From the NCBI GenBank assembly GCA_040386075.1, contig JAZKGE010000019.1, positions 124,001 through 188,000 on the forward strand: a stretch of 64,000 nt of DNA, in the 5' to 3' direction. Below the pieces are notes generated by a model that was not told the origin of the DNA, did not search any database, and saw nothing but the letters and a program-made list of their open reading frames with translations. This stretch comes from UBA4416 sp040386075. GTDB taxonomy: Bacteria; Bacteroidota; Bacteroidia; B-17B0; Aurantibacillaceae. The position numbers and the translations under genes were made by a program. Of this stretch, positions 16,327 to 23,920 are shown in pieces (the stretch's first letter is position 1; the number at the start of each line of letters is the position of its first letter).

Positions 16327-17172
16327 ATGAAACAAAAAATATTATTGATCAATAACGATCAGGCTGAGAATGTGATCATAGAAGATACGCTGAAGGCTAT
16401 TATTGGAGATCATTTTTTGTCTAAGGCCGAAAATGGAAAAAGTGCATTTAATATTTTAATGGGCAACTCCAGTGAAAAGCCTACGGTGATCTTATTGAAT
16501 TATGACCTTCTTGACATGTCGTCTATCGATTTTTTGAAGGTGATGCAAAATTACTATAGCCTTAATCACATCAGGATCTTTCTTTTAACCGAACCATTAA
16601 CAGATCAACAGCTTGCAGTGTTTAATAAACTAGGTATAACCGACTACATCTACAGGCCGGTTCTTAATAATACAGTCGCTTTTGAAGCTATAGCATCCAA
16701 GCACAATTTCTTGCCTGTTTTTATGGGTATAACTTCTTTACATGCCCTGAAAGCAAAGTGTGCCTTTTGGATCAACGGCTTTAAAAATACTATTATAGGT
16801 CAGAAGATCTCATCGATTGCTATCTACAGCGCAAGTGTAAAAGCAGCTGTATTAGCAACGGCAATATTAATAGCTACCGGAGCCACCCACACTATAAAAA
16901 AGAAACAGATAGAAAAAGTATCTATAAATAAATACACTGATACAAAACCGATTGAGTTGATTTCCTCTACAGAAGAACAAAACGTGATCTTTCCGAATGC
17001 TAAGCCTGTTCAAAAAAATATTTCGTTAAATAAAATGAAACAAAATGCACCGGTGCAAAATAGGTCAGCAACATTGTCTGATCATTCCGATACCTCATTA
17101 ACTCTTCGGAGTAATAGAGCGTTGCGCATAAAAGTTATTGAAGAGGCTGACAGTTCGCACCGTGAATTTTAA
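16327..17172 (+). CDS. Degenerate response-regulator receiver fused to a transmembrane segment
   Basis: 281 residues. Residues 1-125 have the CheY-like beta-alpha pattern (KILLINNDQ ... PTVILLNYDLLDMSSIDFLKVM ... IRIFLLTEP ... GITDYIYRPV). The acidic pair is Asn10-Asp11, the phospho-acceptor position aligns with Asn58 rather than Asp, and the invariant Lys aligns with Arg110; Thr88 is kept. It is therefore unlikely to be phosphorylated by the usual chemistry. A hydrophobic helix lies at about 163-187 (SSIAIYSASVKAAVLATAILIATGA), followed by a Lys-rich and Ser/Thr-rich tail with no known domain. A membrane-tethered pseudo-receiver is unusual. Neighbours give no clue; the gene has its own upstream region. 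Confidence 0.7.
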   Translation: MKQKILLINNDQAENVIIEDTLKAIIGDHFLSKAENGKSAFNILMGNSSEKPTVILLNYDLLDMSSIDFLKVMQNYYSLNHIRIFLLTEPLTDQQLAVFNKLGITDYIYRPVLNNTVAFEAIASKHNFLPVFMGITSLHALKAKCAFWINGFKNTIIGQKISSIAIYSASVKAAVLATAILIATGATHTIKKKQIEKVSINKYTDTKPIELISSTEEQNVIFPNAKPVQKNISLNKMKQNAPVQNRSATLSDHSDTSLTLRSNRALRIKVIEEADSSHREF

Positions 17173-17393
17173 TGGTGTGTTTGGCTTTATATAACTTATT
17201 TACATCATCTCTATAGATCAGGAAGAGGTTAATTCTTCATGTATTTCCCCATAAAGGGATAAAATGCATTTTAAACGCTATGGAAAATTATTCCCAACTA
17301 TACTGTGTTTAAGCCGTATGGCTCTTAAAACCACTGTGTCTTAGTTAAAGGCATTTGATTTGTACGTGTTGGTTGATCATTAAATACTGAGAA

Positions 17394-18026
17394 ATGAAAT
17401 TATTTATCAAACACATGGTTAGCGCACGCTGTAAATCAGTGGTAAAAGAAGCATTGCAAAACACCGGACTTCGTTTTAGTTCGGTTGGCCTGGGCGAAGT
17501 AGAGATCAAGGAAACTATTTCTGGTGATCAACGCGACCAGCTTAATGCCATACTTATTTCCGCAGGGCTCGAATTAATAGAGGATAAGCGTGCAATATTA
17601 GCTGAGAAAATAAAAAGTATCATTATAGAGATGGTTCATCATTCGGATGAGACCATTAAAATAAATTTCTCTAGTTATCTGAGCCAAAAATTAGATCACG
17701 ATTATACATATATGTCGAATTTATTTTCTGAGATACACGGAACAACGATCGAACAATTTATTATCTCTCATAAAGTAGAAAGAATAAAAGAATTGATCAT
17801 CTATAATGAACTCAACATTACTGAAATTGCCTGGAAGATGAACTATAGCAGTGTTGCGCATTTATCAAATCAATTCAAAAAAGTAACCGGTCTTTCGCCA
17901 TCTCAGTTCAAGCAATTAAAAGATAAACGAAGAAAAACCATAGAGGAAACCGGGATCATGCATGCCATTGCTGGCTATATCTTTGCCGGACAAAGTAAAA
18001 ATTCACAGATCTCTTTGAGATTTTAA
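17394..18026 (+). CDS. AraC-family transcriptional regulator
   Basis: 210 residues. The C-terminal half is an AraC HTH (FSSYLSQKLDHDYTYMSNLFSEIHGTTIEQFIISHKVERIKELIIYNELNITEIAWKMNYSSVAHLSNQFKKVTGLSPSQFK), with the two helix-turn-helix motifs and the usual GLSPSQFK ending. The N-terminal ~75 residues (MKLFIKHMVSARCKSVVKEALQNTGLRFSSVGLGEVEIKE) are a small ferredoxin-like domain typical of a Bacteroidota subgroup, with a Cys at residue 13 that could serve in metal or redox sensing (inference). Convergent, with a 4-nt overlap, with the next gene. Confidence 0.88.
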   Translation: MKLFIKHMVSARCKSVVKEALQNTGLRFSSVGLGEVEIKETISGDQRDQLNAILISAGLELIEDKRAILAEKIKSIIIEMVHHSDETIKINFSSYLSQKLDHDYTYMSNLFSEIHGTTIEQFIISHKVERIKELIIYNELNITEIAWKMNYSSVAHLSNQFKKVTGLSPSQFKQLKDKRRKTIEETGIMHAIAGYIFAGQSKNSQISLRF

Positions 18027-18415
18027 TTGCACCAACGTTGTACTGAAATTACAGTATCCATCGGATTTGTATTGAAACAGATCCTGGCTTTTGGAGCATA
18101 TTCATGAACTGTATTGATCATATTCTCGAACAGGATGAACTTTGAGTCTAGTTTTCTAATTCCTGCACCAATTAATATGCAATCAAATGATCTTCTTTGT
18201 ATATGTGCTTTTAGAACGTCAATAGCTGTTTCGCCTCCATCTGTCCAGCATAATTCGGCATCGAAGCCAACTGCATTTAATTCATCAATCGAGCCTGTAA
18301 TTCCCGCGAATACTTTTTCGGCTGTTAAGCCGGGCATTGCTGCAAATTCTGGCGAGGAAAAATCAAGGTACTTTGGGTCTATCCCTATTACTAATACTAC
18401 TTTTTTATTTGACAT
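18023..18415 (-). CDS. Conserved hypothetical Rossmann-like protein
   Basis: 130 residues if started at the Met at 18415 (MSNKKVVLVIGIDPKYLDF). A longer frame to 18502 runs through intergenic repeat DNA and has no family-like residues, so I reject that start. Alternating strands and helices (KKVVLVIGID ... FDAELCWTD ... SFDCILIGAGIR ... ARICFN) resemble a receiver-like or flavodoxin-like fold, but no catalytic motif is recognised. Co-oriented with the ABM-like gene upstream, 93 nt away. Confidence 0.65.
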   Translation of the reverse strand: MSNKKVVLVIGIDPKYLDFSSPEFAAMPGLTAEKVFAGITGSIDELNAVGFDAELCWTDGGETAIDVLKAHIQRRSFDCILIGAGIRKLDSKFILFENMINTVHEYAPKARICFNTNPMDTVISVQRWCN

Positions 18416-18508
18416 ATTTTTATGTTTAGATGTTATTAGTTCAAACGTAATCCAGAAGCCCCCTCTATTAGGGGTTTCTTGACTTCGCTCGAACGAACAC
18501 AAAATTAA

Positions 18509-18784
18509 TTAAATTACCTGATTCAACATTTTAATTTCAGGTGCAGATATTACACCCGATCTTTGTCCGGCTTCTTTTAATTGCGGACTTGATAATACTG
18601 CCTTTGCAGTTTCAGGGTTTGGCATTTCTGAAATGATCGTTACATAGTTTTCATCTTCTACCGATTGAAAAACACCTTTAATAACAATGCCTAATTCTTT
18701 TCGCATGTTTGCTCCGGCTTCGAAACCTTCTTTCCATTTTGCGAAATTTTCTACTTTGTGTGAGTTGATAATTGTTGTTGCCAT
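18509..18784 (-). CDS. Small ABM-like (dimeric alpha/beta barrel) protein
   Basis: 91 residues: TIINSHKVENFAKWKEGFEAGANMRKELGI...GVFQSVEDENYVTIISEMPNPETAKAVLSSPQLKEAG..SGVISAPEIKMLNQV. The pattern fits the small antibiotic-biosynthesis-monooxygenase-like ferredoxin fold; no enzymatic residues can be assigned. Two clear paralogs lie at 46241-46591 and 46612-46884. Like them, it lies just downstream of, and in the same direction as, a Crp/Fnr-type regulator (18872-19477), suggesting it is that regulator's target. Confidence 0.75.
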   Translation of the reverse strand: MATTIINSHKVENFAKWKEGFEAGANMRKELGIVIKGVFQSVEDENYVTIISEMPNPETAKAVLSSPQLKEAGQRSGVISAPEIKMLNQVI

Positions 18785-18871
18785 CTTTTTAAATTTAAGT
18801 GATCGTTAATTTATTACATCACAAAAGTATGGCAGGTAGAGATCAGAAAACGTTGACTAAAGTCAAGTAAT

Positions 18872-19477
18872 TTAGGTATTGAATATTTTTTTACGAATTC
18901 GACTTAATGTTTCGGGGCTTATACCCAGATATGAAGCAATGAAATGCTGCGGTACACGTTGAAATAACTTTGGCTTTGCTTTCAATAAGTTCAGATACCT
19001 TTCTTCTCCGGTGAGTGTATGGCGCTCGGCCATCTGTTGCTGCAACAATACAGCCCATTTTTGATAGCCGGTTAAATGCGCATCTGTCCACCATGGAAAT
19101 TCAACAAAGGCTTTCGCCCAGTTTTCGGTATTAATGGTTAATAATTCACAAGCTTCAATCGCTTGGAAATTATAATTAGAGGTGGTTTTGCTTCGCATGG
19201 CAGCCAGGTCGCCAATAAAATGTCTTTCTTCGGCAAAATAAACAATCGATTCTTCCCCCGATTCGGCAACAATATATTGGCGCAAACAACCTTTTAAAAC
19301 AAAGATGGAAAACTTGGGTACTTCTCCGGCACTCAGAATAAATTCATTTTTTTTAAATTTTTTAAATTCCCAGAGCTTTAAAAATAGATCTAACTGCTCC
19401 TTTGATACATCAACCCTTTTTTTGATCTCTTCCAGAAATATGGTTGTATCAATCTCGTTTATTTTTTTCTCCGCCAT
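18872..19477 (-). CDS. Crp/Fnr-family transcriptional regulator
   Basis: 201 residues. N-terminal cyclic-nucleotide-binding-like jelly roll (EFILSAGEVPKFSIFVLKGCLRQYIVAESGEESIVYFAEERHFIGD) and a C-terminal winged helix (HTLTGEERYLNLLKAKPKLFQRVPQHFIASYLGISPETLSRIRKKIF). No Fnr-type Fe-S cysteine cluster is present, and cAMP-contact residues are not preserved, as in most Bacteroidota members of this group. It precedes the ABM-like gene by 87 nt. A homolog (199 residues) occupies the same position in the second cassette at 47044-47643. Confidence 0.9.
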   Translation of the reverse strand: MAEKKINEIDTTIFLEEIKKRVDVSKEQLDLFLKLWEFKKFKKNEFILSAGEVPKFSIFVLKGCLRQYIVAESGEESIVYFAEERHFIGDLAAMRSKTTSNYNFQAIEACELLTINTENWAKAFVEFPWWTDAHLTGYQKWAVLLQQQMAERHTLTGEERYLNLLKAKPKLFQRVPQHFIASYLGISPETLSRIRKKIFNT

Positions 19478-19594
19478 TGCGATAAAAGTAAGAACTTATT
19501 GCCGCTTGGCAAAGGTGATAGTAGAATTACATCTACAAAAGACAAGCTGTTTGAATGGTATTGGATTTGAAGATGCTGTAATAAACGAAGCACC

Positions 19595-19900
19595 ATGAAA
19601 AACAGCATTACATATTATTGGATAGGCCTAATGATGGCTTTTATAATTTCATTTTCAGCGGCTGCTCAAAGGTCGCCATCAGACACAAAAGATCATGGTG
19701 AGAGAACAATCAGAAAAGAGCAGAAACGGGAGAGAAAAAGAGCAGACAGAACATCCAAATTGTCGGCTAATGCTGAAAATGGCTTATCAGATAAGCCACA
19801 ATATAAAAAGCGCACAAAAGTTAAAGTAAAGCATGAAAAAGCTCCTTCTGAAAAGCGAAGAAAAAAGAGGGGGCGAAACAATTCAGAGATCAGGGATTAA
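19595..19900 (+). CDS. Small, highly basic exported protein
   Basis: 101 residues: a clear signal peptide (WIGLMMAFIISFSAAAQ, cleavage about 25) followed by a low-complexity Lys/Arg/Glu-rich mature part (KEQKRERKRADRTSK ... KKRTKVKVKHEKAPSEKRRKKRGRN). No family is recognised; the mature part is likely disordered. Divergent from the Crp/Fnr gene. Coding is supported by the signal peptide and an ATG placed 117 nt from the divergent start, but it remains a hypothetical gene. Confidence 0.6.
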   Translation: MKNSITYYWIGLMMAFIISFSAAAQRSPSDTKDHGERTIRKEQKRERKRADRTSKLSANAENGLSDKPQYKKRTKVKVKHEKAPSEKRRKKRGRNNSEIRD

Positions 19901-19924
19901 ATATCTACCGCCTGATGTGAATAT

Positions 19925-20353
19925 TTATTGTAGCTTCTTTTTTAAATTCTCCAGATAGCCCGTCCAGCCACTTGAGCAAGCAGTATAACATTCTATCTGC
20001 GGTGTTAACCCTTCGTGTGTAAAAGTCACTGTTGTTTTACCTTCTTTTTCTGAAATATCAAAACAGATAGTTGTGTTGGTCCATTCGCGCGGATCATTCA
20101 AAAAAGTAAGATTACTCTCGGTTACCAGCCAGACAATTTTTTTGTTAGGAACGAGCTCCACAAGTTTTTGTACAGTTTCGTGTGCCCCGCCTCCGGCTTT
20201 AAAAGAAAACTCATCATTTAGTTGATGACTTTTTCCTTTTATGGTTTCTTCATATAAACCCGACCACCATTGTTCAATATTTAGCAGTAGCTCAAAAATT
20301 TCTTTAGCTGTTTTTGAAGACGTGAAGGAGTATGTAAAATTCTCTTTTTTCAT
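19925..20353 (-). CDS. SRPBCC-family protein
   Basis: 142 residues with a Bet v1-like layout (FTYSFTSSKTAKEIFELLLNIEQWWSGLYEETIKG ... HETVQKLVELVPNKKIVWLVTESNLTFLNDPREWTNTTICFDISEKEGKTTVTFTHEGLTPQIECY). Contains four Cys-Tyr-rich residues near the C-terminus (IECYTACSSGW). Third gene of the DinB - DUF2798 - SRPBCC operon; its ATG overlaps the DUF2798 stop by 4 nt. Confidence 0.85.
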   Translation of the reverse strand: MKKENFTYSFTSSKTAKEIFELLLNIEQWWSGLYEETIKGKSHQLNDEFSFKAGGGAHETVQKLVELVPNKKIVWLVTESNLTFLNDPREWTNTTICFDISEKEGKTTVTFTHEGLTPQIECYTACSSGWTGYLENLKKKLQ

Positions 20354-20571
20354 TTCATTTTTTCCTTTAATAGTTTATCAACCAAATTTTGTATACGTGG
20401 CCCAATAATTAAAATAGCGGGAATTACCACCAAATAAGCCATTCCCCATGATCGTAGCCATACCTTCAAAAATATTTCGCTGTACCCGATATTTACAGAA
20501 ATAAGTGTAAAAGAAATGATACCGGTTGTAACGATACCCATAATGAGGGCAAATGCTATTTTATTTTTCAT
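20350..20571 (-). CDS. DUF2798 membrane protein
   Basis: 73 residues with two transmembrane helices: KIAFALIMGIVTTGIISFTLI and SWGMAYLVVIPAILIIGPRIQNLV, matching the small DUF2798 family of unknown function. Spaced 2 nt from the DinB gene and overlapping the SRPBCC gene by 4 nt, so it lies in the middle of a tight operon under the divergent promoter facing HxlR. Confidence 0.85.
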   Translation of the reverse strand: MKNKIAFALIMGIVTTGIISFTLISVNIGYSEIFLKVWLRSWGMAYLVVIPAILIIGPRIQNLVDKLLKEKMK

Positions 20572-20573
20572 GT

Positions 20574-21056
20574 TTATTTTAATAATGCCACCTGACCCAT
20601 ATGATACTGTAAATGATTAGTTCTTCCAATCAATACATTCAATCTGTTTCTGTGTGGTTCTTTTACAAACTCTTCAGCAGATACTGCACTGTGTTTTTCA
20701 AACCAACCATCAGCATTTATGTTGGCAAAATGGCTTGCTAATTTTGAATTAACGTTGTTCCAGATAGCTCTTAATTCTTTTACTGATGGAATATCGGTAA
20801 CAGCTCTATCGGGTTTTGCTAAAAAAGCATCTTCCAAATGAGGATAAAGCTGCGCATCAAAATTTAATAGAGGCAACATCTTGTCGTGTACTATAGCTAA
20901 ATGGCCTAGTAAATACAAGCCTCTGTTTCTGCCAGGCGCAACTTCTTTTTGTAGGTCATCATCAGATAATGAATCAAATTTTTTGTTGGATGTTTCTATT
21001 CTGGCATACCAGGCATCCAGCACTGATTTTACGCTTAACTGTTCTTGTGTTTCCAT
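20574..21056 (-). CDS. DinB-family metal-dependent protein
   Basis: 160 residues forming the DinB four-helix bundle. Putative metal-binding histidines are visible in LLGHLAIVHDKMLPLL and in the C-terminal HLQYHMGQVALL. Family members include thiol-transferases and maleylpyruvate-isomerase-like proteins; the reaction here is unknown. First gene of the minus-strand operon. It begins 22 nt from a TACCTTTG -7 box that abuts a long palindrome shared with the HxlR gene's promoter. Confidence 0.85.
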   Translation of the reverse strand: METQEQLSVKSVLDAWYARIETSNKKFDSLSDDDLQKEVAPGRNRGLYLLGHLAIVHDKMLPLLNFDAQLYPHLEDAFLAKPDRAVTDIPSVKELRAIWNNVNSKLASHFANINADGWFEKHSAVSAEEFVKEPHRNRLNVLIGRTNHLQYHMGQVALLK

Positions 21057-21078
21057 GTTTGTTTATTTTAAGGTTAAA

Positions 21079-21086
21079 CAAAGGTA
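21079..21086 (-). promoter_or_regulatory. -7 promoter box for the DinB operon
   Basis: On the minus strand this reads TACCTTTG, a full match to the Bacteroidota -7 consensus TAnnTTTG. A TTG core for the -33 element lies about 21 nt upstream within the palindrome at 21086-21122. Confidence 0.65.
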
Positions 21087-21122
21087 TAAAATTAAACTTG
21101 CAAAATGCAAGTTTAATTTTAT
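21086..21122. promoter_or_regulatory. Operator-like perfect inverted repeat between hxlR and the DinB operon
   Basis: 17-bp arms (ATAAAATTAAACTTGCA and its exact complement) around a 3-nt spacer AAA. It lies between two divergent -7 boxes (21079-21086 and 21132-21139), where an autoregulating dimeric HxlR protein would bind and control both directions. There is no T tract suggesting a terminator and both flanking genes point away from it. Confidence 0.7.
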
Positions 21123-21131
21123 TTAATTTGT

Positions 21132-21139
21132 TATCTTTG
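21132..21139 (+). promoter_or_regulatory. -7 promoter box for the HxlR regulator
   Basis: TATCTTTG, a match to TAnnTTTG, 7 nt upstream of the HxlR ATG. The very short leader this implies is common for autoregulated genes. No good -33 element was seen at the ideal distance. Confidence 0.5.
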
Positions 21140-21146
21140 CATAGAA

Positions 21147-21518
21147 ATGAAAAAACAGGTGCAAATACTAACTGAAAAACGATCGGAATGCCCCATTTCC
21201 TGCACCATGGATCTGGTTGGCGACAAATGGTCATTACTCATTATTAGAGACCTGTTATATCTGGGGAAAACCAGCTACAATGAATTTTTAAATTCAAGAG
21301 AAGGCATTTCTACCAACATATTAAACGACAGATTAGTGAAACTAACAGAGGTTGGGTTGATCACATTTACAGGCACGGCAAAACGAAAAAAGTATGAGCT
21401 TACTAAAATGGGCCATGATCTAAAACCTGTGCTTGAGTCAGTGGCATTATTTGGAATAAAGCATTCTACTGCTGATAAAGCATTTTTACAAAATGTAAAG
21501 AAGAAGATGAGCTTATAG
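21147..21518 (+). CDS. HxlR-family transcriptional regulator
   Basis: 123 residues with the HxlR winged-helix pattern: conserved Cys pair in SECPISCTMDLVGDKWSLLIIRDLLYLGKTSYNEFLNSREGISTNILNDRLVKLTEVGLI, then the wing KRKKYELTKMGHDL and the dimerisation helix KPVLESVALFGIKH. The N-terminal cysteines can act as redox/electrophile sensors in some HxlR proteins (YodB type). It faces the DinB-DUF2798-SRPBCC operon across a 37-nt palindrome and is probably its repressor (inference from position). Confidence 0.9.
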   Translation: MKKQVQILTEKRSECPISCTMDLVGDKWSLLIIRDLLYLGKTSYNEFLNSREGISTNILNDRLVKLTEVGLITFTGTAKRKKYELTKMGHDLKPVLESVALFGIKHSTADKAFLQNVKKKMSL

Positions 21519-21529
21519 TACTATTTTGA

Positions 21530-22603
21530 TCATGGCTTGAATTTCTCAAATGCTTTTCCATTGAATTTATAAACTCCCGCTGTATGTGTGCCAAGCCATA
21601 AAGTACCTAAACGATCTTTATAAATAGAGAAAAGTGTAACATTTGTATCGCCATTTTTTATTGGATAATTTTTTATGGTCTTACCGTTATAGTGCCAAAC
21701 GCCTGCACTAAAGGTAGCCATCCATAAGTCGCCATTGGTATCCTTAAAACCTGACATGAAATAAGTATAGTCTTCGTCATACTGATCTTTAGAAAAACCG
21801 ATTTCTTTTTCAGCTTTTAAAGAGTCATTCATATATACGGCATAACGATGTTTGGTATTACTGAACCAGAGTTTTCCGTCTTTATCTTCAATAATGGAGC
21901 GCACACAAAAAGCAATTTTATCCATGCCTATTTTATTGTTTGGGATCCAGGTAAAAGACTTTCCATCGTATCGGCATACACCCAACATGCCTGTACCAAA
22001 CCACATATTGCCTTTGGAGTCTTTAAAAATACTATACACATCGTAAGGATTGAATTTCATATTAGGAAATTGAGAACGTGGATACTGTGTAATAAATTCT
22101 TCTGCTACTTTGGTTTTTGGAAATTCTAAACGGTGTAAAGATCTGCCGTCATAACGGTATACCACACCGGAATCCTGTGCGCCCTGAAACCAGAGATCAT
22201 CAGGGTGTAATTTCCAACCGTTATTGATGTGATCGTTTTTTGTAATCCGTAAAGTTTTAAAACTAGTTCCATCATATTTACTGATTCCGGAAATGGTAGT
22301 AAAATAAATATTTCCTGCTTTATCTTCCTGGATCTTCCAAATGTGATTGTCGCATAATCCATCTTTAGTTGTAAACTGTAGCATGATTTTCCCATCGTAA
22401 CGGTATACGCCAAAGCCATTACTGCCAAACCAAAGATTATGCTTACTGTCCTGATGAACAACCAATATGCTATCATGAGTCTGTGATACGTTGTTTCCTT
22501 TGGAAGTGAGCGTATGCTTATCAGACGAAACATTTTGAGCGGTGCAGTACGTGAATACCAATAGTAAGAAGTAAATTGGATTATAAACGCAATATTTGGT
22601 CAT
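21530..22603 (-). CDS. Exported two-component-regulator propeller (Reg_prop) protein
   Basis: 357 residues. Signal peptide (YFLLLVFTYCTAQ) then 6-7 Reg_prop blades of the form NLWFGSNGFGVYRYDGKIMLQFTTKDGLCDNHIWKIQEDKAGNIYFTT. Others are GNMWFGTGMLGVCRYDGKSFTW, GKLWFSNTKHRYAVY and GTLWLGTHTAGVYKFNGKAF. It has only the sensor propeller, with no transmembrane segment or histidine-kinase/SpoIIE output, so it is probably a periplasmic ligand-binding or structural protein, not a complete sensor. It ends 11 nt from the convergent HxlR gene. Confidence 0.8.
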   Translation of the reverse strand: MTKYCVYNPIYFLLLVFTYCTAQNVSSDKHTLTSKGNNVSQTHDSILVVHQDSKHNLWFGSNGFGVYRYDGKIMLQFTTKDGLCDNHIWKIQEDKAGNIYFTTISGISKYDGTSFKTLRITKNDHINNGWKLHPDDLWFQGAQDSGVVYRYDGRSLHRLEFPKTKVAEEFITQYPRSQFPNMKFNPYDVYSIFKDSKGNMWFGTGMLGVCRYDGKSFTWIPNNKIGMDKIAFCVRSIIEDKDGKLWFSNTKHRYAVYMNDSLKAEKEIGFSKDQYDEDYTYFMSGFKDTNGDLWMATFSAGVWHYNGKTIKNYPIKNGDTNVTLFSIYKDRLGTLWLGTHTAGVYKFNGKAFEKFKP

Positions 22604-22768
22604 AGGCCTAAATTAAGACTATTTTGTACTAGAACCTGTTATTCAATTGTTAATGATGCCAATTAAACAAAAGCGTTAAAGTAGCTGTACTTTTTATAAT
22701 AAGTTCCGTGATAAAAAATACCAGAATAAACAGCCTTATTTTATGGTTGTTTGGTATCTTTACAAGGT

Positions 22769-23920
22769 ATGAAATTAAGTAAGCTTTATTCTGATTTTAC
22801 GAACAGCGAAAGGTCTTCGGGCGTAATTTTAATAATTTGTACGGCGCTTTCATTGATTGTTGCAAACTCTTCTATTGGTCAAAGTTATCTTCATCTATGG
22901 CATTTTGAGCTTTTTCACAAGTCAATAGAGTTTTGGATCAATGATGGATTAATGACAATTTTCTTTTTATTGGTTGGCCTTGAGATCGAACGCGAAATTT
23001 ATATTGGGGAACTTTCTGATCTTAAAAAATCAATGCTGCCGGTTATTGCAGCCATAGGCGGCATGATCGTTCCGGCTCTTATTCATTTCGGGTTTAATAA
23101 AGGCAATTCAACACAAAGCGGATATGGCATACCGATGGCTACCGATATTGCTTTTTCGTTGGCTATACTTTCTTTATTAGGGAACAGAGTTCCGGTTTCT
23201 TTAAAGATATTTTTGACCGCCTTAGCCATTATTGATGACTTGGGAGCTATAATTGTCATTGCTTTATTTTATTCCAAAAATTTTTCGGTGTTGTATTTTG
23301 GTTTAGCCACTACCATTTTTGTGATCATGCTGGTGCTAAACAGGCTAAAAGTTTATAAAGTATGGATCTATTTAATATTAGGGATGATCATGTGGTTTTG
23401 TATGTATCGTTCCGGCATACATGCTACTATCACAGGAGTTTTATTGGCATTTGCTATCCCTTTCGAAAAAGGAGATAAAGACTCTATTTCCTATAAATTA
23501 CAGCATCATTTGCATTTGCCTGTCGCATTTATCATTCTTCCTCTTTTTGCTTTGGCGAATACCGCTATTTTTATTCCTTCATCTGTTGTAAACGATATTT
23601 CTTCTAACAACAGTTATGGGATTATTTTTGGTTTAGTTTTAGGAAAACCAATCGGAATATTCTGTTTTTCTTTGATCGCAATTTCAGTAGGTTGGTGCGT
23701 ACTTTCGGAAGGGTTAAAAAGACAGCATTTGTTATGGACAGGTTTTTTAGCAGGGATTGGTTTCACCATGTCTATTTTCATTACTTTGTTGGCATTTAAC
23801 GATCCAACTATTGTTAATGTATCCAAGATAGCCATTATTATAGGATCTTTAACTGCAGCCGTTATAGGATGGATAGGATTAAGGGTTACACTGAAGCCAA
23901 TTTCGGATCAGACTTTATAA
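22769..23920 (+). CDS. nhaA: Na+/H+ antiporter NhaA
   Basis: 383 residues from the ATG at 22769; a TTG at 22751 would add six residues and is less likely. The sequence has the NhaA topology (12 transmembrane segments) and its ion-binding aspartates: Asp126 in GIPMATDIAFSLAIL and Asp156-Asp157 in TALAIIDDLGAIIVIAL. It exchanges Na+ for protons across the inner membrane. It has an upstream TATCTTTA (22755-22762) resembling a -7 box. The stop overlaps the convergent ClC gene by 6 nt. Confidence 0.95.
   Translation: MKLSKLYSDFTNSERSSGVILIICTALSLIVANSSIGQSYLHLWHFELFHKSIEFWINDGLMTIFFLLVGLEIEREIYIGELSDLKKSMLPVIAAIGGMIVPALIHFGFNKGNSTQSGYGIPMATDIAFSLAILSLLGNRVPVSLKIFLTALAIIDDLGAIIVIALFYSKNFSVLYFGLATTIFVIMLVLNRLKVYKVWIYLILGMIMWFCMYRSGIHATITGVLLAFAIPFEKGDKDSISYKLQHHLHLPVAFIILPLFALANTAIFIPSSVVNDISSNNSYGIIFGLVLGKPIGIFCFSLIAISVGWCVLSEGLKRQHLLWTGFLAGIGFTMSIFITLLAFNDPTIVNVSKIAIIIGSLTAAVIGWIGLRVTLKPISDQTL

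Noticed and set aside
17311..17330. Small inverted repeat TTAAGCC / GGCTCTTAA upstream of the AraC gene
   Set aside because: Imperfect arms, no promoter context and could be chance in AT-rich DNA.
18455..18477. Hairpin AAGCCCC / GGGGTTT below the ABM gene
   Set aside because: A terminator is possible, but there is no T tract on the relevant side and one pair is G-T, so support is too weak.
18416..18502. N-terminal extension of the 18023 gene (MCSFERSQETPNRGG...)
   Set aside because: This part is translated intergenic repeat and hairpin; the next Met (18415) starts a sequence with normal beta-strand pattern.
21530..22603. Propeller protein as a complete hybrid sensor
   Set aside because: It stops after the propeller blades with no kinase, Y_Y_Y or phosphatase domain, so only the sensor part is called.
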